The position numbers were made by a program, and so were the translations under genes. From NCBI RefSeq assembly GCF_026914265.1, contig NC_069123.1, positions 48,492,949 through 48,556,948 on the forward strand: a stretch of 64,000 bases of DNA, in the 5' to 3' direction. This document shows, one piece after another, positions 22,532 through 36,500 of this stretch. Below the pieces are notes generated by a model. The model was not told the origin of the DNA. It saw nothing but the letters and a program-made list of their open reading frames with translations, and made no database searches. Position 1 is the stretch's first letter. The number at the start of each line of letters is the position of its first letter. The DNA is from Mya arenaria. Taxonomy: Eukaryota > Mollusca > Bivalvia > Myida > Myidae.

Positions 22532-24383
22532 AGCAGGACATCTTCAGACCATCGGCAAAAAATAGCTTCAGCACGCGACGGTATAATTTTTCAAACATGC
22601 TCAAAAAATTCTGCTCGCCGCATTGGCTTCGTTAATTATCGGTAGAGCACCGGTACAGTGTGCGTATACCGTGTGATAAATTACGTTTTAAATACTACGT
22701 CGGAAGGCAAAATTTGCTTTGAATGAAAACTTAAAAAAAGATGATTTTTCATCCCTATTTTATATAATATGCCGCTTTAAGAGTTAATGGTACTACATCG
22801 CTATTGCAACGGCCAATTGTGATATTTCAAGTTCTTCCTCGATTTTCAATGTCGAGCTGGAATGTCGAGTTGGATACAACTGTAGCTCTACATTCAAAAA
22901 TATATAGTCAAAATTGAAATGTCGATATTATTCTATATTATAGTGGGAATTTTTTAGCAAGATTGTTGAGCTGGACACCATCGTAGGTCGACATGCAAAA
23001 CTTTATTTTCAATGCCGAGCTGGAATCTCGAGCTGACTTAATCCTAACTTGACATTCGAAATCATATAGTGAAATGTGTACAGCCTATTGGGGGGGGGGG
23101 GGGGGGATATTAAAATTTAAAACAACTATGAACAAAATGAAGCACCATTTTTAAATCTTCGTTCATACAAAACTTTGTTAACTTTTATTTATTATTTCAT
23201 TATCGTTTACAGTCATCGTCCAGCAACAACAACACAGTGTGATGCACAGTCTTTCATTCACGCCCTGTCCCAGTTTTGGTCAAAATTAAATTAAAACAAC
23301 AACAACAACATAATAATGATACGCTTGTTTTCTGCAACCACTGGAACAAGCCATAGTATTTTGCCTGAAAACATTGTCCAGCGATCTCCTACCTAGTCTT
23401 AAAGTGATACACAAAGGGTTACGCTTTGCCCAACTTTCGCTCATTCTTTCCACAGAAAAAGTACGCATTGTTTGTAAAAAGCCGGTATGTATTGTGTGTA
23501 TTAGAAAGTTGACAATGTGTTGATTGATTTGCATACTTCTATATTCATCGAAGTTGATTTTAAGTGCTAAGCTGATTTGAATTCCACTGAGGAAGCTACG
23601 GCCTTGGCGGCCCACATGTTTAATGCACTCTGTCTGTGTCAGATGCAAGACCATATATTGCTACTATAATTATAATGTCGTGTTGAGAACTTAAGATATT
23701 AAGAATGATATATATATAACGTCTTTGACATTAATTTAAGGCTAGCAGAATGCGCCAGGGAGTGGTTACTATCTTCTGACGCACCCCATGTTATAACAAT
23801 AAAGACGGGCCTCTGATCAATATGATTATTACAATTATGAAATTGGCATCAATGTGCTAATACAATTTCAACATGTCAATGCAGAATAATGAAGGCTAGT
23901 CAATAATTTAGTACCTATTCTAAATTCCCGCGTAGTTATTGAAATATTAAAAGGCATTTTTGGGTTCGCCTTTATCTAAATCCATGGCGCTTGTCATGCT
24001 ACATAATTCATAAGCATCTTGTTATTGGCAATTTACCCAATATTCGCCGACATTGCTCTTCACTGACTGCCGCGCATGACTGGGCCGCGCATGACTGTTC
24101 TCAAGCTATCTCATACTTAGAACTATCACCAGTCGAACATTGGCAACCAAATTAGTATCATTTCCTTCAAATATTCCAAGTCAATACCAACTTTTATCCG
24201 CATTTATTTATGTATATAACGTCTATATTAAAGTAAAGTTTACTTTAAAATGTAAAACCTAAAGGGCACTTTAAAATGAAGTGAAAATGCACTAGTATAA
24301 TGTTGATTATGTTGCTGAAAATGCTCCTGTTTCGTGTTTTGACTTGCTTTCAATTTTCAAAACGTATTGATCCTTCAACTATT
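22532..24383. other. intergenic, no gene seen
   Basis: Contains a degenerate duplication around 22850-23060 (repeated ...cgagctggaatctcgagctg... motifs) and a poly-G run at 23090-23106. The open frame at 23286-23654 (-) has no domain signature. Confidence 0.4.
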
Positions 24384-27165
24384 CTGGACAGTAGGTGTGG
24401 TGGCCTTTTATTGTGCACCTTTTTTAGAATGTTATGGATGATGACCTTCCATTGTAAACCGTTTCCAGTGATATGATGACCTTTCATTGTGAACTGTGTC
24501 CAGTATTATAACTAGCCTTTTATTGTAAACCGTTTCCAGTGTTAAAATTAGCTTTAATTGTGAATTGTTTCCAGTATCATTATTAGCTTTTATTGTGAAT
24601 TGTTTTCAGTATCATGATTTGCTTTTATTGTGAACCGTTTCCAGTAATATGTATATCTTTCAACTTTAAGACGAGAAAGTATCATAAACCAATAAATGTT
24701 TATTTTATTATATTTCTTTTTTTTTTCTTGTATTGCTATTATTGCTTGCTTTTGAAACAATGGTGTGTTGTTTTTGTTGTTGTTTTTCTTCTTTTTTCTT
24801 CTTAAGTCTGATCAGTGAACTAAAACAAATAATAATTATGCTCTCAACAGTGGCCTTACAACGATCACTTTTCATCACTAACATAACCGCTACTGTCAAA
24901 ACATGCCTGACATGCGAGGGTGGTCAATTTATAGATATTGTTCTGTAAAGGATTAAGGTACGCCACTGTTCAAGCAATTTCACGTTAATAATTCCTTTTT
25001 AACGTGAATTATCAATATCCTAATAGTGTTAATAATCTGTGTATTATAATATCATGCTCTTCTCATGTATATAAATAAATGTTACCGCCAGAAGTAAAGG
25101 CGATGAACTTGAATGTTTGTGCTAATAAACTATTGAATTGAATTGAGTATCATGATTTGCTTTTATTGTGAACAGTTTCCAGAATCATAATTAGCTTTTA
25201 TGTATTGCTTCTGAATAAGAAGGGGCTGGCCATGACAAGTTCAACCAAATGGGAGACGTGAATAATAAACCACAGTGAGTGAAAAGGACATTTATTCAAT
25301 GTCAAAATTAAATAATAAATACGAGTTTGACATCCTCGTAACATATTATTCACGACTAGCATATTTGGCGTCCAAACAACCGCCAGCGCCCAATAAATGT
25401 GCAACAATAAAACTCACATATACTAGAACATATCATAAACATGAATATATTCATGGACATGAAGAATAAAATCATACACAATCAATTTAGAAATATGTTA
25501 ATTGCACAACAAATATACCTCATAAAGACATGCATTAAATAATATACATTGATTGTTTGAAAACATGTATGGAGGTGGATTGGGAGGTGGAGGAAAATTA
25601 TGCAAAATATTTTGCTCAAAATTCGCAAGCACGTATCTCTGAAAAAAAATTCTAGAATGGCTGAAGCGAGAGGCTAGCGATAGGCCGATACACACCATAT
25701 TGGGCGTCCAAACAACCGCCATAAGTGTAACAACACGACGCCCAAAGAGAGGAACTTGGCATGGCGATGCGTTGTAGATGCTGTTAATGATGGTTTGCTT
25801 ATGGCAATGGGAACCTAATCGGTGTTTGTGAATTGTTTCCAGTATTATGATTAGGTTTTATTGTGAACCGTTTCCAGTATGTATGACGACCATTTATTTT
25901 GAACCGTTTCCTGTATGTACGATGACCTTTTATTGTAAACCAGTATCATGATTTGCTTTTATTGTGAACCGTTTACTGTATGAATGATGACCTTTTATTG
26001 GGAACATTTTCCTGTATGTTTAATGACCTTTTACTGTGAACCGTTTCCAGTATTATAATTTGTTGTAATTGTGAACTGTCTCCAGTATCGTGATCAGTTC
26101 TTAGTTTGAACCGTTTCCTGTATGTACGAGGACCTTTTAATGTGAACCGTTTCCAGTATTTTAATATGTTGCATTATTGTGAACTGTCTCCAGTTTCATG
26201 ATCAGCTCTTAGTTTGAACCGTTTCCTGTATGTACGAGAACCTTTATATTGCAAACCGTTTCCAGTATTATGATCAGCTCTTAATTTGAACCGTTTCCCG
26301 TATGTACGAGGACCTTTTATTGTGAACCGTTTCCGGTATTATGATATGCTGTTAATGAGAACTGTTTCCAGTATCATGATCATCGCTTAGTTTGAACCGT
26401 TTCCTGTATGTATGATGACCTTTTATTGTGAACCGTTTCCAGTATGTATGATGACCTTTTATTGTAAACCGTTTCCTGTATGTATGATGACCTTTTATTG
26501 TCAACCGTTTGCAGAATTTTGATAAGCTCTTATTTTGAACCGTTTCCTGTATGTATGATGACCTTTTATTGTGAATTGATTCCAGTATTATGATTTGCTC
26601 TTATTTTGAGCCGTTTCCTGTATGTTTGATGACCTTTTATTATGAACCGTTTCAAGTATCATGATCAGCTCTTAGTTTGAACCGTTTTCTGTGTGTACGA
26701 TGACCTTTTATAGTGAATCATTTCCAGTATTATGATATGCTTTTATTGTGAACAGTTTCCTGTATGTTTGATGACCTTCTAATGGGAACCGTTTCCTGTA
26801 TGTATGATGACCTTTTATTGTGAACCGTTTCCTGTATGAATGGTGACCTTTTATTGTGAACCTTTTCCTGTATGTATGATGACCTTTTATTGTGAACCGT
26901 TTTCTGTATGTACGATGACATTTGATGGTGAACCGTTTCCAGTATTATGATCAGCTCTTAGTTTGAACCGTTTCCTGTATGTACGATGACCTTTTATTGT
27001 GAACCGTTTACAGTATTATTATTAGCTTTTTATTGTTTACCGTTTCCAGTTTTATGATATGCCTTTATTTTGAACCGTTTCCTGTGTGTATGATGACCCT
27101 TTATTGTGAATCGTTTCCAGCATTATGATTTGCTTTTATTGTGAATCGTTTCTAGTAAACCTGCC
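24384..27165. repeat. 36-bp minisatellite, interrupted
   Basis: Unit attgtgaaccgtttcctgta + tgtatgatgacctttt, 36 bp. It is well preserved at about 25825-27160 and more diverged at 24384-24655. A few units lie near 25147-25200. Sequence between the blocks is unrelated, including a segment ending ...attgaattgaattgag, typical of a retroelement 3' tail. The array therefore seems to have been split by insertion. It ends about 350 bp before the start codon of the polycystin gene. Confidence 0.85.
24656..25145 (+). mobile_element. probable retroelement 3' fragment inside the 36-bp array
   Basis: Non-repeat insert bounded on both sides by minisatellite units. The end ctattgaattgaattga is a short-repeat tail as in many CR1/LINE 3' ends (inference). 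No RT coding sequence was seen in it. Confidence 0.4.
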
Positions 27166-27511
27166 TTACAATGGTGCTTTAACTTTTAATTTGAAATCAA
27201 TTTTTCCATTATCTAAACCTTCACAAGACAATGAGAGCGAGCCCGCGATAATTGTAAGGCCCAGACTGTATTTACCTTTGATAATTACTTGGTTCTCAGA
27301 ACCAATAGACGTACATTGCATTCCTCCGTTTTAACTGAATGATCCAATATTTTAATGAAATATTCATTATTTTAACACGAAACCAGTTTTGCTTCATTGG
27401 CGATACCATAGTGATTGATGACGCTAAGAATATTTAATTGCATTGACTGAAACTAAATACTGGTTTCAAATATTTTATGTTATGATTTTCCTTCGACACT
27501 TTGGATGCGCA
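27166..27511. other. upstream flank of the polycystin gene
   Basis: AT-rich region between the minisatellite and the signal-peptide exon. Promoter elements could not be assigned. Confidence 0.35.
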
Positions 27512-27575
27512 ATGTCGGGGAAATTCGTTGTCAATTTTACTGTGACAATTCTTTGGATTCTATTCTTTCTTCATG
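27512..27575 (+). CDS. polycystin exon 1: signal peptide
   Basis: ATG in gcgcaATGtcg opens MSGKFVVNFTVTILWILFFL, a basic-then-hydrophobic leader. The donor g|gtattg leaves phase 1, exactly what the acceptor at 27848 needs (H-G-TRAWTLSV across the junction). A longer open frame running upstream of 27848 has no ATG and crosses the acceptor, so it is not the start. Confidence 0.75.
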
Positions 27576-30500
27576 GTATTGTGATATTTGTGAAGTCTTA
27601 TCTTCAAAAAAGACATCATTAATAGTATAATCTTATTACACAACTAATGCTAATTTGATGTATATTAATAATAACATTTGAATTCCTTTCAGAAAAGGAT
27701 ACGTTGCTGTATATAATTTTTAGTTGTTATTAAAGCTGTTTATCCTCTCAGAACTGTAATATTTTATTTAGGCGCGGTATTTCTTTTGTTTTCATGATAT
27801 ATGTTTGTTACACTTTAACTTGTGGGCCATATTTGCTTCTATATCAGGCACGCGGGCATGGACGCTGTCGGTGCCCTTCAACGCCACAGGCGTGGAGAAC
27901 GGACTTTACGCGGAGTACACATTCGCCGACACGCCGCCGACGGAGGTGCACTGCAGCCTTGACATGAACGACGACGAGGTGTACTTCATGAACGTCACCA
28001 CGGCAACCCCCGAGCCCATTGACATCAAATACGATACGTTCGGCTATTACGACCTGTCTCTCATTTGCGGCGAAGATTTATTCGAGGTTGTTTTCGAACT
28101 CAATAAGTACATCGGTACCGAAATATTCAATGTGGACGTGAGCAATGGAACACGAGATCTTTTCATTGGTGTCACAGCCGCCGATATTCGGAACGGAATG
28201 GATGTATACTTTAATGTAGAATTTGACCTTGGCTTAGATGTCACAATTAACGTGACAGTCGATGGTCATACTCAAGACCAGACTGTTGCGGCCAATGGAT
28301 CCCATATATTTATACTGGACGCCGCATGGTTCACCAACGGTCTCTTTACAGTGGATGTTGTTCTGGACAATCCCATATCTGCAGTCGTACAGAAATATGC
28401 CATTATCGCAGTCCAAACCGGCATTATGATAACGTCCTCCTCCTTGGTCGAATACCCGACCCAACCATACATTGTTATGACAAATCTGCCATTCAACATA
28501 GCTATTGATTTCACACAAGGCGAAAACGTTACAATTGTAGCCATGCTCGTAGACACTGACCAATTCACTCAACAACTAGAAGCGGAAATTTGTTCAGGGG
28601 ACGTGTCTGGCACTCATAACTTCATGTTTAACACGTCGCTCACTGGCAATTATTCTCTTGATGTAGAAGTATCAAACTATGCGAGCAGCTACCAGGTCAC
28701 TTTTACCTTAGAAATAATACACAACGTGAACTCAATAATATTCAATGTCAGTGATCAGCTCGTGTTGGTTAACGAAAACATTGACTTCACGATCACCGTT
28801 CTCGGTAGCGCTACTGTAAGCATGGGTGTGGTCACATGTACTGTTGTGTACGGCGACACAGACAGCGCTGTCGAAGTGTTCGACTTTAATACCGATGACA
28901 TAAGTGGCAGAACAGACCTTACAAGAGAGTTTTCTAAGGCAAACTATACAGCAGGATGGTTCACTGCGGAAATGACGTGTGATAACGGACTGCCAGATAC
29001 GATTGCGACTATGGAGGAAACCAGAATCATTATTCCCTATCTCATTATCGTGGAGGAGTATGTGGCGAACCTTCAGATAGTTCACAACAGCACCGACATT
29101 ACGTACCACCCGTGGTCTGTTCCTCTAGAGCTCTCCATGCATCTGCTGGACCCAACAACGAACCCGCACCTGTACAACATCACGTGTGTATTTACCTTCC
29201 CGGACGACATGGGGGAAGTAACGATGAATGGCAGCTCCACGAACACCAGTTACGTCACCATAGCGTACAAGTTCAACATTGGTAACCAGTCCCAGATGAT
29301 ACAAGTAAACTGCAGCAATAGGCAGACGTTCCAGCTTCTAGAGCTGAATGCATTTGTGTATTACGACTGCTGGCAATCAGAGACTTTCTTCACTTCCGGG
29401 AAGTACCCTGCCGCCGCCATACAGGCGTATACAGACACTTTGAAGGAGGTACTGTCGTTACACAATTTTTTAATCGACATTTCATTAAAGAGAATAAATA
29501 TAGATACTAGGTACATATTATTTAAAAAAAAAAACTATAAATCTATATCATTTTAATGGGTTGCCTTGTTTAAACCTTCGGTATATATTCGTCAGATTTA
29601 TTAAATTAATATGCATGACCACCAAGTACAAAGTGGTATACCTTCAATGGCCGTAAATATTAATTGGTTTTATCGAAGTATGAACATATTCCAAGCCTTG
29701 AGGGTCAGTAAAGAAATCATATAACGTTCATTTTGCGTCATATAACCAAATGTGAGGGTTTCAAGTACCGGTCGTTTCTATATATGGATAAGCCGTTCCT
29801 TTCATCGATAACATTCCGTGCGAGAGTCTGCATGGGTTACAGGATGCTGCTTGTTTCAGATCAAGGCGGTTGTTCTGCTCACCAATAACTGTGGAACAAA
29901 CTACAAAACAACCTGGACTATTTACGATTCTAATAACAATACTGATTACACAGAAACGACCGAATCCGTCAAAACTACCTGGCAAATAACTGCAAACACA
30001 ACTGACGCCGGTGTGTACAGGTATGAGCTCAAAACCCAGTTTATAGACCACACTGGCATGCCACATAGCAAAGACCATATATACGTGAAATTTATATACA
30101 AACAGTTGGTGGTGTCCCTCGACAATGAGGTGAATGACTACACACCATTGAAGACCGTGTTTGCCGATCTGAACTTCACCGTGAACTCCCTACATTCGTA
30201 CGACCCTGCGTCCGGACTTTCGTCCGTTGCCAATAAAACAAGTGTGCACAAGTGGTCCTGCTTAACTGGGCCGGACCTCAGCGACGACCTCGTGAAAAAC
30301 TACGTCCCCATTAACGAAGTGGAGTCTATTAAGAAGGCCGTGAACACAACGTCCTGTGATAACCTTGTAACGAGTAAGTCAGCCCACATGACTGAATTAT
30401 TCATTTGAATTTTAGAATTTATTTTTAAATACATGTACTAGTAAATTATGTATGACATCGTAGGTGCCGGAAACATTTTTGTAGTAGAATTAACTTATAA

Positions 30501-33500
30501 AACTGTATGTGTCTACATCAATGATTTTAAACGCCATAGTTAATTTATAATGCATTCATTGAAGTGCATACCTGTTTGGTAGAGGTCTATGCCGTTGTAT
30601 GGTTTCAGCCGATCGCACACTCACCATTACCCCTGGGAACTACGTGACCAACCAATGGTACATTTTCACCCATGTGTGGACGAAGGGGGACCGAACGTCA
30701 AATAAATCACAAGCGATAAAACCTATCGACAAGAGACCCCTTAATCTGCAGATTGTGTGAGTGTTGTTAATGCGAGAGTGTTCATAATCACGACTGGTTT
30801 TGTCTTGTTTTTATAACAGTCCCAGTTTGATCCTCCTAAGTTTTATGTCATAACTGACCGGCAAGCGCTATTTTTACACAAGTTCTCAGTTATTTAAATC
30901 AACCTGGCATATCTTCCTTGCCCGCAGATGTAAAGGCGTCAACTGCAAGACTGGCGAAAAGGAAATCGTTAAACTAATTTCTCGCGACATCGAGGTTAAC
31001 GTCGCCATCCTGGCACCGGTGGCGCGCCGTAAGCGGCAGGCGGTCACTGTGACCGATATCAACAACAATTCCGCCACCTACCAGTGGAAGGTGGAGATGA
31101 ACCATACCAGTCAAACCATATTTAACGATAAAACCAACCATGTAACAGGTACTATGTAATGTATTTATGTGAACATAATCACTATTTTTTGTTATGTTTT
31201 TACATATTTCACCATACGACTCTTTTATTTATCAAACGTACGGTCAATGGACTTCGAGTTTGTTCTAGTTTCTAAACCATGAATACAACTATAATCAGAG
31301 ATGAATCTCTGTGCCTTACGTTATGTTGAAATTCGTGGTAGAAAAATGACGTTGTTATTTATGTACTGTTTATTCGCGGCAGTCACGAGGTCGGTCGGTC
31401 TCTCCGTTCCAAAATCGATAATGAGCCATACAAACGACAACTATCCAACGCTGATCCGCATTTCGGTCGACGTGTCCCTGGAGGGGTTTGCCACCACTTC
31501 AGCCGTGCAAACATTCTACAAGAACTTGCCACCGTATGGGGGCACGTGTCATATTCAGAACGAGGCTCACCAGAGTATCACTTCCGGTGAGAGATTGGTT
31601 TAAAAGCATCACTTGGTAACTTCTTTCAGACATCATAAGTTTGTAAATTGCTAATCTCTTATAATAAAAGAAATAAACACTGGGTATCGAGAATAAAAAT
31701 ATTGTTGAACAACTAAAGCGTCTCGCACAAATACGAAAAAAATAATTGGGTCTGACATATTTAAGTCTATTCATTCGTCTTTCTCGTGTGTTTACAGTTC
31801 GGTCAGGTCTGGAGAGGGCGTGTTATAATTGCAGAGATTGGCTGGACGAAGGCGTTCGAACGTTTCGGGATACAAGCTTGGACAGCCAGGGCGGCATCAC
31901 CTACCAGTTTTGTCAGCTCTTCTACAACACAACCACCAACCTACTCGACAACACCGCCACTATATGCACCGATCGAAAAGGTAAGTACATTGTACCTAAC
32001 AAGTGGGACACCGTACACACCACCACAAACATATAAGCCGAAAGCAGGTTACGTACGTAGCCAGCGATACCCATTCTTAGCCATGTGAGCCAAGAGCAGG
32101 GTAATGTACCCTGCCAGCGCTACCTCATCTAAACCAGATAAACCGAGCACAGGGTATGTCTATGTACACAGCCAGTGCTACCTCATCTAAACCATATAAA
32201 CCGAGCACAGGGTAAAGTACACAGCCGGTGCTACCTCATCTAAACCAGATAAACCGAGCACAGGGTAAAGTACACATCCAGTGCTACCTCATCTAAACCA
32301 GATAAACCGAGCACAGGGTAAAGTACACATCCAGTGCTACCTCACCTAAACCATATAAACCGAGCACAGGGTAAAGTACACAGCCAGCGCTACCAAATCA
32401 CAACCATATGAGCCGATAGCAGGGGTAAGTACCCAGCCAACGCTACCTCATCTAAACCAGATAAACCGAGCACAGGGTATGTCTATGTACACAGCCAGTG
32501 CTACCTCATCTAAACCATATAAACCGATCACAGGGTAAAGTACACAGCCAGTGCTACCTCATCTAAACCATATAAACCGAGCACATGGTAAAGTACACAT
32601 CCAGTGCTACCTCACCTAAACCATATAAACCGAGCACATGGTAAAGTACACAGCCAGCGCTACCCAATCACAACCATATGAGCCGATAGCAGGGGTAAGT
32701 ACCCAGCCAGCGCTACCTCATCTGAACCATTATGAACCGGGCACAGGGTAAAGTACACATCCAGTGCTACCTCACCTAAACCATATAAACCGAGCACAGG
32801 GTAAAGTACACAGCCCGTGCTACCTCATCTAAACCACATAAACCGAACACAGGGTAAAGTACACATCCAATGCTACCTCACCTAAACCATATAAACCGAG
32901 CACATGGTAAAGTACACAACCAGCGCTACCCAATCACAACCATATGAGCCGATAACATGGGTAAGTACCCAGACAGCGCTACCTCATCTAAACCATTATG
33001 AACCGGGCACAGGGTAAAGTACACAGCCAGTGCTACCTCATTTAAACCATATAAACCGAGCACAGGGTAAAGTACACATCCAGTGCTACCTCACCTAAAC
33101 CATATAAACCGAGCACATGGTAAAGTACACAGCCAGCGCTTCCCAGTCACAACCATATGAGCCTATAGCAGGGGTAAGTACCCAGAAAACGCTACCTCAT
33201 CTAAACCGTATAAACTGAGCACAGGGTAAAGAACACAGCCAGCGCTACCAAATCACGACAATATGAGCCTATAGCAGGGGTAAGTACACAGCCAGCGCTG
33301 CCCAATCACAAACATGAGCCGATAGCAGGGGTAAGTACCCAGCAAACACTACCCCATCATAACCATATAAGCCGAACGCAGGGGTAAGTACACAGCCAGC
33401 GCTGCCCAATCACAAACATGAGCCGACAGCAGGGGTAAGTACCCAGCAAACGCTACCCCATCATAACCATATGAGCCTATAGCAGGGGTAAGTACCCAGC

Positions 33501-36500
33501 CAGCGCTACCTCATCTCAACTATATGACACTTGAGAAGGGTTAAGTACACATCCAGCGCGACCCAATCCTAATAATAGGAGCCGAAAGTGGGGTTTAGCA
33601 TCAAACCAGTCGACCCAATCTTAACCATATACGACTAGAGCAGGATGAAGTACTTAATCAGCTATATCCCATCTCAGCCATATTAGCATAGATAAGGGTT
33701 AAGTACACAGCCTGTGCAACCCAATTTCAACAATATGAACGAGGCAAAGGGTTGGGTACACAGCCGGCGCGACCCTATCTCAAAGCGCATGGAAAATATA
33801 TCTAGCTAGTGCGACCAAACAGTAACCATCTACAACGGACGAAAGGGTATGTGCGCCCCACCACCACAAAATACAACGAGTGCAATGGTAAGTAGTTGAT
33901 CAGTGCGACCTCTCCGTCACGTATCTAAAAGCAAAAAGATAAGAAACCAGCATGGTAAGTATCAATATAGTTCGATCCAAACGCCAATATATACAACTAG
34001 TAAAAGGGTATGTTCCCGGTGAGTACGAACTCTCCGCTATGATATACACCTCGCACAAGCGCAGATACTCAATAAGAGCGACCCAACCGTCACCATCTTC
34101 ATCAAGCCCGAGGGTAAATACCCGATGAGTTTGACTTATCGCCACCATCAACAACGAATGAAAAGGTAAGTTCCCGGTAAGTGTGAACCATTGTCACCAT
34201 CTACAATGAGCTCAAGGGTAAGTACCAGGCCAGTGTAACCTAACCGCCACCATCTACAATGAGCTCAAGTGTAAGTACCGGGCCAGTCTAACCTAACCGC
34301 CACCATCTACAATGAGCTCAAGGGTAAGTACCGGGCCAGTGTAACCTAACCGCCACCATCTACAATGAGCTCAAGTGTAAGTACCGGGCCAGTGTAACCT
34401 AACCGCCACCATCTACAATGAGCTCAAGGGTAAGTACCGGGCCAGTGTAACCTAACCGCAACCATCTACAATGAGCTCAAGGGTAAGTACCGGGCCAGTG
34501 TAACCTAACCGCCACCATCTACAATGAGCTCAAGGGTAAGTACCGGGCCAGTGTAACCTAACCGCCACCATCTACAATGAGCTCAAGGGTAAGTACCGGG
34601 CCAGTGTAACCTAACCGCCACCATCTACAATGAGCTCAAGGGTAAGTACCGGGCCAGTGCAACCTAACCTCCACCATCTACAATGAGCTCAAGTGTAAGT
34701 ACCGGGCCAGTGTAGCCTAACCGCCACCATCTACAATGAGCTCAAGTGTAAGTACCGGGCCAGTGTAACCTCACCGCCACCATCTACATTGAGCTCAAGG
34801 GTAAGTACCGGGCCAGTGTAACCTAACCGCCACCATCTACAATGAGCTCAAGTGTAAGTACCGGGCCAGTGTAACCTAACCGCCACCATCTACAATGAGC
34901 TCAAGTGTAAGTACCGGGCCAGTGTAACCTAACCGCCACCATCTACAATGAGCTCAAGTGTAAGTACCGGGCCAGTGTAACCTAACCGCCACCATCTACA
35001 TTGAGCTCAAGGGTAAGTACCGGACCAGTTTAACATAACCTCCACCATCTACAATGAGCTCAAGTGTAAGTACCGGGCCAGTGTAACCTAACCGCCACCA
35101 TCTACATTGAGCTCAAGGGTAAGTACCGGGCCAGTGTAACCTAACCTCCACCATCTACAATGAGCTCAAGGGTAAGTACCGGGCCAGTGTAACCTAACCG
35201 CCACCATCTACAATGAGCTCAATGGTAAGTACCGGGCCAGTGTAACCTAACCGCCACCATCTACAATGAGCATAAGGGTAAGTACCGGGCCAGTGTAACC
35301 TAACCGCCACCATCTACATTGAGCTCAAGGGTAAGTACCGGGCCAGTGTAACCTAACCGCCACCATCTACAATGAGCTCAAGGGTAAGTACCGGGCCAGT
35401 GTAACCTAACCGCCACCATCTACAATGAGCTCAAGGGTAAGTACCAGGCCAGTGTAACCTAACCGCCACCATCTACAATGAGCTCAAGTGTAAGTACCGG
35501 GCCAATGTAACCTAACCACCACCATCTACAATGAGCTCAAGGGTAAGTACCGGGCCAGTGTAACCTAACCACCACCATCTACAATGAGCTCAATGGTAAG
35601 TACCGGGCCAGTGTAACCTAACCTCCACCATCTACAATGAGCTCAAGGGTAGGTACCAGGCCAGTGTAACCTAACCGCCACCATCTACAATGAGCTCAAG
35701 GGTAAGTACCGGGCCAGTGTAACCTAACCTCCACCATCTACAATGAGCTCAAGGGTAAGTACCAGGCCAGTGTAACCTAACCGCCACCATCTACAATGAG
35801 CTCAAGGGTAAGTACCAGGCCAGTGTAACCTAACCGCCACCATCTACAATGAGCTCAAGGGTAAGTACCAGGCCAGTGTTACCTAACCGCCACCATCTAC
35901 AATGAGCTCAAGTGTAAGTACCAGGCCAGTGTTACCTAACCAACACCGTTTACAAGGTGCTCAAGGGTAAGTACCAGGCCAGTGTAACCTTAAGCCAAGA
36001 GCACGGGTTAGTACGCGGTCAATGCGTCCTCGCCGCGAGTCTCTACACCGAGCACATAGGTAATTTCCCTGTTAGTGCGACATCATGAATGATACCGCAT
36101 ATGGTCGTTTGCCTGTTTTAATTAAATAGTGTTTCAACAGTGTAACCTAACCGCCACCATCAACAACGATAGTCTGAAAATGAGTTTTGAAACTGTCACA
36201 CCAAATGCACAGTTTGTGAAACCAATATTAAACCAAAACTAGTTCATTACCAACAAAAATGCTCTTAGTAAATACAAAAAGTTGCCAGACCACTATTTGT
36301 ACTAACAAGGACGCATGCACGAGCCGCCAAAAATTCCCCCTTAAAAATTAACGAGTTAATTATGAGCTTTGTATAGGATAGATCACGAGTAGCCGTTTGA
36401 TATGGAATTTATCAGCGAGCGTAGCGAGTTGATAATTCCATATCAAACGGCTACTCGTGATCTACCCGACTTAGACAACAGAAAGTGTATTGCTTGTTTC

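Noticed and set aside
23286..23654. 122-aa minus-strand frame
   Set aside because: Composition and low-complexity ends suggest chance; no splice or domain evidence.
27805..27847. Start of the large ectodomain frame upstream of the acceptor
   Set aside because: No ATG; the first codon would be TTG, and a good acceptor at 27847 plus a matching signal-peptide exon explain the start better.
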